Assembly (NCBI RefSeq): GCF_001730225.1
Contig: NZ_MIJE01000011.1
Location: 248,001 to 312,000, forward strand
Direction of reading: 5' to 3'
Source of the DNA: Desulfuribacillus alkaliarsenatis
Lineage (GTDB): Bacteria; Bacillota; Bacilli; Desulfuribacillales; Desulfuribacillaceae
DNA: 64,000 nt
The translations under genes and the position numbers were made by a program. Shown in pieces: positions 36,266 through 45,145 of the stretch. Every line of letters starts with the position of its first letter. Position 1 is the first letter of the stretch. The notes under the pieces are model-generated. The model worked only from the letters and a program-made list of their open reading frames with translations. It did not search any database and was not told the origin of the DNA.

Positions 36266-37183
36266 TTATCCAATTTCATTTATGTCATATGGTGTCTGCT
36301 GGTAGACGTAGTAGTTTAACCAGTTAGAAAAAAGTAGATTTGCATGCGAACGCCATCTGACTATTGGTTCCTTAGTTGGGTCGTTATTTGGGTAGTAGTT
36401 TTTAGGTATTGCAATTTCTTTACCGAGGTTAATGTCTCTGTCGTATTCGTATTTTAAAGTTAGTGGGTCATATTCTGAATGCCCAGTTACGAACACCTGT
36501 CGACGATCCTTACTTACGGCGATATATACGCCAGCCTCAGCAGATTCTGACATAATATCTAGCTCTGGGACATTTTCGATATCTTCCTTACGTGTATAGG
36601 TATAACGAGAGTGTGGCACGTAAAATATATCATCAAAGCCCCTTAGTAAACGGGTATTTCGAACGTTTACTATGTGCTCGAACACACCAAACTGTTTAGC
36701 ATCTAAGCTATGCTTAGGGACGCCGTAATGATGATAAAGTCCAGCCTGTGCGCCCCAGCAAATATGGAACGTAGAGGTAACGTTTTTGGCGGACCAATCC
36801 ATGATTTCTTTTAGTTCCTTCCAATACTTCACTTCTTCGAATGAGAGATGCTCGATAGGTGCCCCAGTAATAATCATTCCGTCAAACTTCTCATGCTTAA
36901 CGTCTTCGAAGTATTTATAGAAAGCACCCAAATGCTCTAAAGGCGTATTTTTTGATAAATATGTCTTTGGATGCAATAGTACAACGTCAACCTGTAAAGG
37001 TGTATTACCAAGCAGACGTAAAAGGTGAATTTCTGTTTGTATCTTTGTTGGCATAAGGTTTAAAATCAAAATCCGTAATGGTCTGATATCCTGATGATAT
37101 GCTTTCTGTTCACCCATTACGAAAATATTCTCGTTTTGCAAAATTTCTGTTGCAGGAAGATGATCCGGTATCTTTACTGGCAC
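36266..37183 (-). CDS. metA: homoserine O-acyltransferase (MetA family)
   Basis: 305 residues, the MetA length. Class I glutamine-amidotransferase-like fold with catalytic Cys in [16 protein letters not shown], catalytic His in VTGHSEYDP and Glu in EYDRDI. The start [23 protein letters not shown] is highly typical. It activates homoserine for methionine synthesis; MetA enzymes of Bacillota usually use acetyl-CoA rather than succinyl-CoA, so succinyltransferase should not be assumed. The upstream gap of 80 nt has no room for a SAM riboswitch and none is seen. Confidence 0.94.
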   Translation of the reverse strand: MPVKIPDHLPATEILQNENIFVMGEQKAYHQDIRPLRILILNLMPTKIQTEIHLLRLLGNTPLQVDVVLLHPKTYLSKNTPLEHLGAFYKYFEDVKHEKFDGMIITGAPIEHLSFEEVKYWKELKEIMDWSAKNVTSTFHICWGAQAGLYHHYGVPKHSLDAKQFGVFEHIVNVRNTRLLRGFDDIFYVPHSRYTYTRKEDIENVPELDIMSESAEAGVYIAVSKDRRQVFVTGHSEYDPLTLKYEYDRDINLGKEIAIPKNYYPNNDPTKEPIVRWRSHANLLFSNWLNYYVYQQTPYDINEIG

Positions 37184-37262
37184 AGCTCAACCCCTCCTCT
37201 TCTTAAAAACACGGATTAAAAAATATAATACCATTTTTATAATAATAATGTAAATGGTTTAG

Positions 37263-37913
37263 CTATAGTTTTCGTTCGATGTACAAGCCTCTAGTATCAA
37301 GTTTGTTTTTAGTATAGCTATTTTTATTATGATCATCGACGATACGAAGTTTATACAATGCACGGTGAATTGATACTATTACTTGTTTGAGGGGATCGAA
37401 TATTATCTCTGTGTTGCTTGCTTTACTTAATTTATTTATAAATTTTTGCGAATCAAAATCGATAAATTCATTTTCCATAAAATATATACCGTAGTGCTGT
37501 AAAACGGGTAGGTGCTTTATTATTCTTTTCTCTACATAGCTTGTATGTCTAGTGTTGAGTGAATCATCAAGTGCTCGCAGAGATTCCAAGGTTTTATTGA
37601 ATTTATTTACTAGGGTGCGCATGTTAATTTCTAATAAATCACTATTAGCGTCAAGGTCCTCTAGTGCTTTTCGCAATGCAAGCTCATTGTGGTAAAAATT
37701 CTTAAATTCCTGTTTAAGCTCGTCTATTGACTGGTAGTAGTTGTTGAAGAAATTTAAGAAATGGTCAGAGGGATGTTCTGTGTGATTTCTGGGTTTTCGA
37801 GCGGCATCGGCTGCTTCAACTCTGCGTACAGAATCAGGGTTATTAATATGATTGGTGTATAGAAGCTGGAATCTGTTGTTTTTAAGTGATGAGTACCTGC
37901 TGACTCTAACCAT
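37263..37913 (-). CDS. hypothetical helical protein, 216 aa
   Basis: Not recognised. AGGAGG precedes the ATG. The first 35 residues are basic and Ser-rich; residues 50-135 are predicted helical with heptad-like spacing (FLNFFNNYYQSIDELKQEF, then LRKALEDLDANSDLLEINM), and the rest is mixed. No signal peptide or membrane segment. The helical plan is reminiscent of flagellar filament-cap or chaperone-like proteins, but no motif supports that. It is leftward and ends 80 nt upstream of metA, so it may be cotranscribed. Confidence 0.65.
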   Translation of the reverse strand: MVRVSRYSSLKNNRFQLLYTNHINNPDSVRRVEAADAARKPRNHTEHPSDHFLNFFNNYYQSIDELKQEFKNFYHNELALRKALEDLDANSDLLEINMRTLVNKFNKTLESLRALDDSLNTRHTSYVEKRIIKHLPVLQHYGIYFMENEFIDFDSQKFINKLSKASNTEIIFDPLKQVIVSIHRALYKLRIVDDHNKNSYTKNKLDTRGLYIERKL

Positions 37914-38069
37914 TGGTAATCCTCCTCAATAAATATCCTTCTAGCTCAATATATATCATTTTCTATATCGACAACCAGGAAATAAACCTTTACTCATTTA
38001 TTAAGGGATGTTTGGATAGGCTAATATATGCAGCAGATTAATTGTATAGATAAAAAGAAGGGTGTTAAA

Positions 38070-38117
38070 ATGTTTGTAGTAGTTAATATGTTTACTGAAT
38101 GGAGGCCAAATTTATGA
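38070..38117 (+). CDS. 15-residue upstream ORF overlapping the CBS-gene start
   Basis: AGAAGGGTG precedes ATG 38070; the frame MFVVVNMFTEWRPNL ends in a TGA that overlaps the CBS-protein ATG (ATGA). It contains the GGAGG that serves the downstream gene. Layout of a coupling leader; reality uncertain. Confidence 0.35.
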   Translation: MFVVVNMFTEWRPNL

Positions 38118-38566
38118 CGTTGACTGCGAAGGACATTATGAATACCGAAGTAAAAGTAGTGAAACCTGAGGATAATGTTGAACAGGTTGCCAAAATTCTA
38201 TTGGAAAATGGCATCAGTGGATTACCTGTAGTTGATGAAAAATTTAAAGTAGTGGGGATGATAAGTGAAGGTGATTTGATTTTTCAAAACAAAAAGCTGT
38301 CTCCTCCAGCTATGGTTGACATTCTTGGTGCGATTATTACGGTTGGCAGCCAGGAAAAGTACTTTAATGACCTTAAGCGTACGTTAGCAACTACGGTTAG
38401 GGAGCTAATGGTTAAGAATGTTTTCACCGTAAATACAAATACTACTATAGAAGATATAGCTACAGCCATGGTTGATAAGAATATAAATCGTGTACCAGTA
38501 GTGGACAACGATAAGTTGGTAGGCATTATAACAAGACAGGATTTAATTCGAGCTGCACATAGATAA
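38114..38566 (+). CDS. tandem CBS-domain protein
   Basis: 150 residues from ATG 38114 (GGAGG 8 nt upstream). Two CBS motifs: residues 7-60 (TAKDIMNTEVKVVKPEDNV, GISGLPVVDEKFKVVGMISEGDL) and 95-150 (VRELMVKNVFTVNTNTTIED, NRVPVVDNDKLVGIITRQDL). Bateman modules of this kind bind adenosine nucleotides. There is no effector domain, so it probably acts on a partner. The next gene starts 25 nt downstream and is probably in the same transcript. Confidence 0.9.
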   Translation: MTLTAKDIMNTEVKVVKPEDNVEQVAKILLENGISGLPVVDEKFKVVGMISEGDLIFQNKKLSPPAMVDILGAIITVGSQEKYFNDLKRTLATTVRELMVKNVFTVNTNTTIEDIATAMVDKNINRVPVVDNDKLVGIITRQDLIRAAHR

Positions 38567-38591
38567 TAATTACTACACGAAGGGGGATTCC

Positions 38592-39692
38592 ATGAGTATA
38601 ATAACTCGTGAGGAAATTAAAAGGCTTGTTAACGAGGATAATGAAATTTACATATCGTTGTATATGCCTACAGGAATCACAGGCGCAGATGCAAAACAAG
38701 GACAAATTAGACTAAAGAATGTATTAAGGGCTGCCCAAGATCAGCTTATTGAGCATGGCTATAAAAAACCTGGAATTGAAGAAATGACCGATTCCGTTCA
38801 GAAGCTTATTGATAATACGTTGTTTTGGAGCTACCAGGGTGGTGGTCTGGCGGTATTTTTATCAGAGAAGGGCATGTGCTACTACCAGCTGCCTGTTGAA
38901 GTTCCTGAGCTTGCCGTAGTCTCAGATGGCTATCACCTAAAGCCGCTTATGCAGCTGTTAACAGAAGACGGTCATTTCTATATACTAAGTCTAAATCAGA
39001 AGCATGTACGACTTTTCTCTTGTTCTAAGCACTTTGCTAGTGAATTACATTTAGAAGATGTACCGACTGATATCGAGACATATTTAAAGTATGATGATCC
39101 TGAGAAGCAGCTACAATTTTCTACACACACGCCAGGAGGTGGTGGGGCAGTAAGGGCAGCTTCCTACCATGGGCATAGTGTTAGTGACGAAGAAAAAACC
39201 AATTTGCTACGATTTTTCCAAGAAATCGATAAAGGCGTTCGTAAAACAATTAATGATACGAATGCGCCAATGGTTTTAGCAGGCGTTGAGTACTACCTGC
39301 CAATTTACCGTGAGGCTAATAAATACAATGGAGTCGTAGCGGACGGAGTAATAGGTAGCACTGAACAGATGCAACTGAAGGAAATGCACGAGCACAGCTG
39401 GAATATTGTAGAGCCTATATTCTCGCAGAAGCGTAAGGAAGCAACGGATCGCTATAATGAATTCAAGGGTACTGGTAGAACTTTGAACGATGTTGAAGAA
39501 ATTATTAGAGCTGCCTATGCTGGTCGAATAGAAACACTCTTTGTAGCACTTCACGAACAAGCTTCACCTGATAATAGAGATTTACTAAATGATGCAGCGA
39601 TACAAGCCTATATCCAAGGTGGCGCTGTTTATGTAATTGGTAGCGATGAAGCACCTGATAAACAAGAAGTTGCAGCAGTGTTGCGTTACTAA
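38592..39692 (+). CDS. baeRF-type (bacterial eRF1/aRF1-like) protein
   Basis: 366 residues. The opening IYISLYMPTGITGADAKQGQIRLKNVL, then a middle domain LWSYQGGGLAVFLSEKGM and LLTEDGHFYILSLNQKHVRLF, and the C-terminal ALHEQASPD/GGAVYVIG region fit the bacterial archaeo-eukaryotic release factor families (baeRF3-like), thought to bind ribosomes, perhaps in rescue or hibernation. The GGQ loop is not visible, though a Gly-rich loop TPGGGGAVRAA sits in the middle. Pairing with a CBS protein suggests control by nucleotide level; this is inference. Confidence 0.7.
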   Translation: MSIITREEIKRLVNEDNEIYISLYMPTGITGADAKQGQIRLKNVLRAAQDQLIEHGYKKPGIEEMTDSVQKLIDNTLFWSYQGGGLAVFLSEKGMCYYQLPVEVPELAVVSDGYHLKPLMQLLTEDGHFYILSLNQKHVRLFSCSKHFASELHLEDVPTDIETYLKYDDPEKQLQFSTHTPGGGGAVRAASYHGHSVSDEEKTNLLRFFQEIDKGVRKTINDTNAPMVLAGVEYYLPIYREANKYNGVVADGVIGSTEQMQLKEMHEHSWNIVEPIFSQKRKEATDRYNEFKGTGRTLNDVEEIIRAAYAGRIETLFVALHEQASPDNRDLLNDAAIQAYIQGGAVYVIGSDEAPDKQEVAAVLRY

Positions 39693-39706
39693 AATAATAC
39701 CTATAG

Positions 39707-39735
39707 CCCTGTCGTTTAAAGACAGGGTTTTTTAT
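39707..39735 (+). terminator. intrinsic terminator after the baeRF-like gene
   Basis: CCCTGTC-GTTTAAA-GACAGGG followed by seven T. Confidence 0.9.
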
Positions 39736-39839
39736 TATATAAAAAAACATGGGAAAAGCAGGATTTTTTAGTTGGTAGCAGAATAGTTAATAGTAAATAG
39801 GAGTTAGTAAGTAAGCTCGGTTTTCTGGAGGGGTTATCG

Positions 39840-42398
39840 ATGAATCGAAGTTTGAAGGATTTTTTGTTATATGGTGCGGTAATTGGCACTGCAGTTATGC
39901 TGCTAATTATGTTTGTAGGGATAACCCTTGGTTATGAATGGTATGTTACTAAGCAAACTGCCCAAAAGACAGAAAAAACAGCAGAAGTTAAATTCCAATC
40001 ACTATACGAACTAATGCGTAAGGGCTGGACTGGGGAGCAGCTTGAGGAGTTTTTAAGTGCTAACCAAAACACTTATGAAGAAATTAATATGCAGGTTAAT
40101 TATTATGGGCTAGATTTTCGCGGGGATAACGGGTTGTCGCCAGCTATAGCCGATACATTCAACTCGGGGGAAGTAAAGCACATACAGGATGGGCGCACAG
40201 TTACCTACATATACCCAATGACAATAGAAACGGGTTGCCTGAGCTGTCATTACTATGCAACGGTTGGAGAAGTGTTTGGCGTTTTAGAGGTAAGTGAGGA
40301 TTTAACGCCGATTGTGATGGATGCACGCAGGGATACGCTCTTATACTTACTATCATTATTTCCAATTCCAATAATTGGTGCATACTTGATTTCAAGATAC
40401 TTAGGCAGACGAATAGATGAATCTATTTATGAACTACAAAAGAGAATTCAAAAAGTTAAAAGCACAGATGATTTACGTTTAATTGAAATGAATAATATAA
40501 ATCTTACATTTTCCGAAATGAATCAGATGTACAGCGATATCAAAGCGTTAGCTACGCGCTTAAAATCAATATGTGTGGATAAGGATATTTTGGAATTTGA
40601 GGTGCAGCTACTTGAGAAGTTTGTTATAACCTCTGAAGTAGTTAAGGATTGGAAAGAGCATGTTAAAATGCTTATGCTGGAAATTAATAAAATCATGGAT
40701 GTCCATATAATTTTCTCACTATTTAAGGTTGAAGACGAAGATTATGTGCTAGAGGTGTTTTGGATACATACTCCTAATGAGAAAACGAAGAAGACCTTTG
40801 AACAGGTAATTAGAAATAAGCTTCTAGCGTCAAGTCTACACAAAGGAAGCGAAGATATTACCCTTGAAATAAACCACAATGTTGCACTTTCAATAAAAGA
40901 ATTAGAGACTATCGACGAAGAGAGTATTGATTTCCAGACCAAATCATTATTTTTAGAAACTCCACGTATCGGTGGTATAGTAGGTATAGGTGTTAATTCA
41001 TCACTTACTGAGAACACAACAAAAGCGTTAGTGATAGAGAGCATCCTAACAACTCTCCTAAATGTAATCGGCTCAGTGAAGGCTGTTTCTAAATATACGA
41101 AGGAGCTAGAGTACTTCGCGACAAGGGACCCGCTTACCAATCTTTATACGCAACGTGTATTCTGGGAGCTGTTAAGCTATGAGGTACTAAGGGCTTCAAG
41201 GCATGGCTACAAATTTGCTGTTATTGTTATTGACTTAGATGATTTCAAGCTTGTCAATGACTTACATGGGCACCTGTTTGGAGATAAGTACCTGCAAGAG
41301 GTGGCTAAAATAACAAAAGACGTACTACGAAAAGGGGATGTGCTTTCTCGCTATGGTGGTGATGAATACACAATTATATTGCCATATGCAGATCAGGAGC
41401 AGGCACACTTTGTTGGCACGCGCCTGTTAGATAAATTTAGAAACTTTACATTAGAAGCACCTAATGGTAGTAAGGTGAAGATATCGGCGTCGATAGGTAT
41501 AGCCATATATCCAGACCATGCTAGTGAAGCTAAGGATTTAGTGCTGATAGCAGATAATATGATGTATAAAGCTAAGAATGAAGGTAAGGATAAGGTTGGC
41601 TTACCTGATTCGGATGATGTGTTGGAAATATTCAAGACGATTAAAGATAAGAACACTCTTATTCTAAACGCATTAGAAGAAAATAAGGTAATTCCATTCT
41701 TCCAGCCAATTGTTGATGCAAAAACCGGTGAGGAACTAGCTAAGGAAGTCTTAATGCGTATTGACTTACCTAAGGAGACAATGGTTGCAAGTGATTTCGT
41801 AGAGATTGCGGAAAGCATGGGTATCATTAGTAAGCTTGATTACATGCTAATGGATAAAGCCTTAAAGAAGGTTAGTGAGGAAGGATATGAAGGCTACATC
41901 TATTTCAACCTCTCACCAAAGGCACTGATTGTTAGCGATTTTGTGCCAAAGGTTAGGAAGCTAGTTAAGGAGCATGGGGTTGATCCGAAGAAAATTGTTT
42001 TTGAAATAACTGAACGTGATACTGTAAAGAATCTTACGGTGCTAGAGAAATTCGTACTTCAGCTAAAAGGTGAAGGATTCCAATTTGCCATTGATGATTT
42101 TGGCTCAGGCTTCTCGTCGTTCCAATACATTAAGAGGCTGCCAATTGACATTATAAAGATTGAAGGTGACTTCATCCGTAATATCCATAGCAAATCCGGT
42201 ATGGATAAGGCGATTGTTCTGAGTATTGTGACCTTGGCGAGGGAATTAAACATTAAAACAATTGCAGAGTTTGTAGAGGATGATAAGATTTATAATGAAA
42301 TTACAGAATTGGGGATAGATTATGCGCAAGGATATTATGTAGGACGCCCATCGGCACAGCTAAATAAGCACACTGGCGCTGGATCATCTGATGCATAG
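39840..42398 (+). CDS. membrane GGDEF/EAL protein with a c-type-heme-binding sensor domain
   Basis: 852 residues. Membrane helix at about 10-32, an extracytoplasmic DUF3365/Tll0287-like domain carrying CLSCH (Cys133, Cys136, His137), second helix near 162-185, a linker/GAF-like region to about 425, GGDEF domain with RYGGDEYTII (about 503), and EAL domain with EVLMRI in place of EALLR (about 637) but intact NLSPKA, FEITERD and DDFGSG. It would make or degrade cyclic di-GMP in response to redox or a gas ligand at the heme. GGDEY is a conservative variant, so cyclase activity is plausible. GGAGGGG precedes the ATG. Confidence 0.9.
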   Translation: MNRSLKDFLLYGAVIGTAVMLLIMFVGITLGYEWYVTKQTAQKTEKTAEVKFQSLYELMRKGWTGEQLEEFLSANQNTYEEINMQVNYYGLDFRGDNGLSPAIADTFNSGEVKHIQDGRTVTYIYPMTIETGCLSCHYYATVGEVFGVLEVSEDLTPIVMDARRDTLLYLLSLFPIPIIGAYLISRYLGRRIDESIYELQKRIQKVKSTDDLRLIEMNNINLTFSEMNQMYSDIKALATRLKSICVDKDILEFEVQLLEKFVITSEVVKDWKEHVKMLMLEINKIMDVHIIFSLFKVEDEDYVLEVFWIHTPNEKTKKTFEQVIRNKLLASSLHKGSEDITLEINHNVALSIKELETIDEESIDFQTKSLFLETPRIGGIVGIGVNSSLTENTTKALVIESILTTLLNVIGSVKAVSKYTKELEYFATRDPLTNLYTQRVFWELLSYEVLRASRHGYKFAVIVIDLDDFKLVNDLHGHLFGDKYLQEVAKITKDVLRKGDVLSRYGGDEYTIILPYADQEQAHFVGTRLLDKFRNFTLEAPNGSKVKISASIGIAIYPDHASEAKDLVLIADNMMYKAKNEGKDKVGLPDSDDVLEIFKTIKDKNTLILNALEENKVIPFFQPIVDAKTGEELAKEVLMRIDLPKETMVASDFVEIAESMGIISKLDYMLMDKALKKVSEEGYEGYIYFNLSPKALIVSDFVPKVRKLVKEHGVDPKKIVFEITERDTVKNLTVLEKFVLQLKGEGFQFAIDDFGSGFSSFQYIKRLPIDIIKIEGDFIRNIHSKSGMDKAIVLSIVTLARELNIKTIAEFVEDDKIYNEITELGIDYAQGYYVGRPSAQLNKHTGAGSSDA

Positions 42399-42430
42399 AA
42401 TCAATTAAATAAATATAAACTTTAGGCTAG

Positions 42431-42460
42431 GGCTCCCGCTGTATTTGCAGGGGGAGCTTT
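42431..42460 (+). terminator. intrinsic terminator after the GGDEF/EAL gene
   Basis: GCTCCCGCTG pairs with GCAGGGGGAGC (one bulge), then TTTGTT. Confidence 0.65.
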
Positions 42461-42495
42461 GTTATGCAAATTACATTTTAGAGCATGTCTAGTAG

Positions 42496-42524
42496 TTGTT
42501 ATATGTTTGCAAAAATGCTATAAT
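42496..42524 (+). promoter_or_regulatory. strong promoter of the putative ncRNA
   Basis: TTGTTA, exactly 17 nt, consensus TATAAT. Transcription would start near 42531, about 17 nt before the left arm of the long terminal helix. No open reading frame follows. Confidence 0.75.
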
Positions 42525-42530
42525 AAACTT

Positions 42531-42970
42531 AACAAAAGTAAATAGCCTAACACCTTAGGAGGCTCAACCATTAGTGAGTTCCGATGATTATAAAGTGTGC
42601 TAACAATTGCATAGCAAGCTAATGATCGCTAAGTTCGGAAGCGAATAAAATGTCTGTAGAGACAATTCCTAGATGGATGAGTAAAAGAGTAAGATGGCAA
42701 GTAGATTAAATAAAGATATCAGAAGAGTAATTTAGAAGTAAAGCAGGTTTTACATGATGCGTTACGGAACTGACTTACATCAGAAACTGATTTAGTATCA
42801 ACTGATAAGTGTTTTTTCGTAATATTGACGAAGCAAGATGCATATGAAAGGAGCAAATTGCAAGTAGTGAATTGTAAAGATGAAAGCCTGGTGTGATATG
42901 GTTGAGCCTCCTAAGGTGTTAAAAGAAGGTTGCACGTAACGACTCTATGTCATTACGTGCAACCTTTTTT
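42531..42970 (+). ncRNA. putative novel structured non-coding RNA of about 440 nt
   Basis: This gap of over 600 nt has no protein-coding frame of any length with a ribosome site. It has its own promoter and terminator. Positions 42548-42571 pair perfectly with 42898-42921 (24 bp, starting TAACACCTTAGG), closing a 326-nt interior. Inside are several hairpins: TTCCGA/TCGGAA (42579-42584 with 42635-42640) enclosing TGCTA/TAGCA; TGTCT-GTAG-AGACA (42651-42664); GTAAA/TTTAC (42738-42753); CTGA/TCAG (42770-42783); TGAT/ATCA (42788-42800). It is not tmRNA, RNase P, 6S or SRP RNA by sequence. The interior is purine-rich. A MITE is the alternative, but no target duplication flanks the arms. Confidence 0.65.
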
Positions 42971-42972
42971 AT
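42926..42972. terminator. strong terminator of the ncRNA, probably bidirectional
   Basis: AAGGTTGCACGTAA pairs perfectly with TTACGTGCAACCTT (14 bp, 13-nt loop), then a T-run. It begins 5 nt after the long helix and also faces the convergent kinase gene. Confidence 0.9.
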
Positions 42973-43012
42973 TATGGGCAATTATTTTCAATTATGTATG
43001 GAGCTTATTATT

Positions 43013-44914
43013 TTAAATTGATGCTTTATCAATGAAGGTATATGTATCCTGACTGTCATTAAGGGGTAATAGAACATAAAATGTTGTTCCCTTATCTGTA
43101 CTGTGGAAACTAATCTGTCCGCCGTGTCTGTGGATAATGTTATAAGATATTGAAAGGCCAATACCTGTGCCATCTACCTTAGTTGTACAGAAGGGTTCTC
43201 CTATTTTGTCGCGAATTTCTTCTGGTATACCTGGGCCTTGATCAGAAATTTTAATTACGATATAGTTTTCATGGGTGTAGGTGGCGATTAATACCTCCTG
43301 TCCCTTGGGACTTATATCGATTGCATTTTTGACTATGTTTAATAGTACCTGCCGTATTTCGCCCCTGTTAATATAAGTAGGGGGCACATGAGACAACTGA
43401 GTCTTTATCTGGACATCTTCCTGGAGTGCTTGGGCATTGATTAGCGGGAGAATCTTATTGATTTCATCGACAATACAGGTTTTTGCTAATAGTGGCTTAT
43501 CTGTCTTTGCTAAAGCTAAAAATTCCGTAATAATGCTATTGGCACGATCGATTTCAGAAATAACAAGCTCTAGCTGTACCTTATAATTAGAAAACTCAGG
43601 TTTTGTTAAGAACACCTGTGTGAAACCTCTTATCGTTGTCATCGGGTTGCGAACCTCATGCCCTAAAGCTGCAGCAACCTGACCAACTGTGTGCAGTCTG
43701 TCTAGTTTAGCAAGCTCAGCTTGGTAATTCAACTGCTCTGTTATATCAAGTGCTACAATTAAATATTGGGTTCGATTGACGGCGGATTTAGCAGTATCTT
43801 CAAGGGACTGCTTTGATGTATCCACATAGATTTTCTCACATGCGACTAGTGCGGTGCGGTTCTCGTTGTTTCCATCTGTATATGATATTTGCAAAAAGCT
43901 GTCTTCGGTTAGGTCTGTCATTTTAGCCAAATCAGATAGGTCAGATGGGTTGTCTGTTAAATCCTTAATAATAGGTAATTGATTAAGGCTCATGCTGGCA
44001 AGTTCATCGAAGCTATGGCCAACGTTTTCAAGCCAGGCGTTATTAGCGTTAACTAGTCTATTGTTTTGTATAATCGCCTTCATTGCAGGGCTATAGGTAA
44101 AAACCTTGCGAAAGAGCTTAGTGGTAAGGTTTAACTGCTGGTATGGATAAATGATTGTTTCTATTACCAAAGCACGCAAGATACAGTAGAAAAACAGTAC
44201 CTTTAAAATATGACCAAGCACAATTGTATAGGATGAGAAATTCGATGCAAATGCAATTACAAAACTTGTTGGTATCATAAGTAATAGTGCAAGCAGAAGG
44301 TATTGGTCACTTTTGATATTATCAGACTTAATAAGTAAAATATTACGGATGCTCAATATGTATAGACTGATTATAATAAACTCAATGACTCGTTTAGTTG
44401 TCGTGATGCCTTCTGTAGTTTTCATAACAGGCATTATATTGGGAAATTGGATGACGATTTGTGAGATAAGCAATGCGCCGCCAACAAACAGAATGAGCCA
44501 AAACCAACGGTTAGTTGGACGAATAGAAAGACCAAGGGTAAAGATAAAAATGATAATCGCTTCAGTAAATCTGCCAAGAGTCCAGAAACGTGTTGATAAA
44601 TCATACATGCTATCAGGGTATAGACCCAAAAAAGGAAAATAAAGCGTATGATAAAGGTCGAAGATTGCTACAGATAAAAGTCCTAATCCAATAAAGCGGT
44701 ACTTGTTCGAAGCTAAATCAAAGAGCGTCCAGGCAACGATAAAAGCACAAAAGGCTACAAATATAGCTATAAGCTCAAGAATAGTATGTTGCAAGCCAGT
44801 ATTGCTAGCCCAAAAAGGAGTATAGAAATAAGAAAATATGATAGCGGCAGCTATCAAGATGACGTATTTAATAACAAGTTCCTGGTTGAACGTAACTTTA
44901 CTTGATGCATACAC
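43013..44914 (-). CDS. MASE3-domain sensor histidine kinase
   Basis: About 633 residues; several in-frame GTG codons could start it, and the one at 44914 is best placed after AGGTGGTG. Residues 10-250 hold seven to eight membrane helices with the MASE3 signature [12 protein letters not shown] and [17 protein letters not shown]-like domain follows ([20 protein letters not shown]), then His[27 protein letters not shown] and HATPase with [20 protein letters not shown] and [14 protein letters not shown]. Orphan kinase, no response regulator adjacent. The kinase core is paralogous to 29884-30993. The ligand is unknown. Confidence 0.88.
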   Translation of the reverse strand: MYASSKVTFNQELVIKYVILIAAAIIFSYFYTPFWASNTGLQHTILELIAIFVAFCAFIVAWTLFDLASNKYRFIGLGLLSVAIFDLYHTLYFPFLGLYPDSMYDLSTRFWTLGRFTEAIIIFIFTLGLSIRPTNRWFWLILFVGGALLISQIVIQFPNIMPVMKTTEGITTTKRVIEFIIISLYILSIRNILLIKSDNIKSDQYLLLALLLMIPTSFVIAFASNFSSYTIVLGHILKVLFFYCILRALVIETIIYPYQQLNLTTKLFRKVFTYSPAMKAIIQNNRLVNANNAWLENVGHSFDELASMSLNQLPIIKDLTDNPSDLSDLAKMTDLTEDSFLQISYTDGNNENRTALVACEKIYVDTSKQSLEDTAKSAVNRTQYLIVALDITEQLNYQAELAKLDRLHTVGQVAAALGHEVRNPMTTIRGFTQVFLTKPEFSNYKVQLELVISEIDRANSIITEFLALAKTDKPLLAKTCIVDEINKILPLINAQALQEDVQIKTQLSHVPPTYINRGEIRQVLLNIVKNAIDISPKGQEVLIATYTHENYIVIKISDQGPGIPEEIRDKIGEPFCTTKVDGTGIGLSISYNIIHRHGGQISFHSTDKGTTFYVLLPLNDSQDTYTFIDKASI

Positions 44915-45045
44915 GACTATCACCACCTATAATAAAGAACAATATTAAGAGCAATCTTGAAGAAACAATTACTTTCCATTTTATATGATATAGGACATTT
45001 GTGCTAGTAATTTATTTGCACATTTTGCCTGGGTTACGCGTTTAT

Positions 45046-45074
45046 TTGTCTTTTGCAGCTTTAAAATGTATACT
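45046..45074 (+). promoter_or_regulatory. putative promoter of the DEAD-box helicase gene
   Basis: TTGTCT, 17 nt, TATACT; start codon about 70 nt downstream. Confidence 0.5.
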
Positions 45075-45145
45075 ATGGTGTAGTTTAAATAGCTTTACAG
45101 CTAATTTTACAAATGACAGTAATAGTAAAGAAGGAAGGTGTCAGA

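Noticed and set aside
37184-37262. SAM riboswitch or T-box before metA
   Set aside because: Only 79 nt are available and none of the conserved elements are present.
42548-42921. MITE with 24-bp terminal inverted repeats
   Set aside because: No target-site duplication flanks the arms, and a promoter and terminator fit closely around them; kept only as an alternative to the ncRNA.
42531-42970. tmRNA, RNase P, 6S or SRP RNA
   Set aside because: None of their conserved elements that I know (tmRNA ends and CCA, RNase P core segments, SRP GNAR loop, 6S central bubble layout) can be found.
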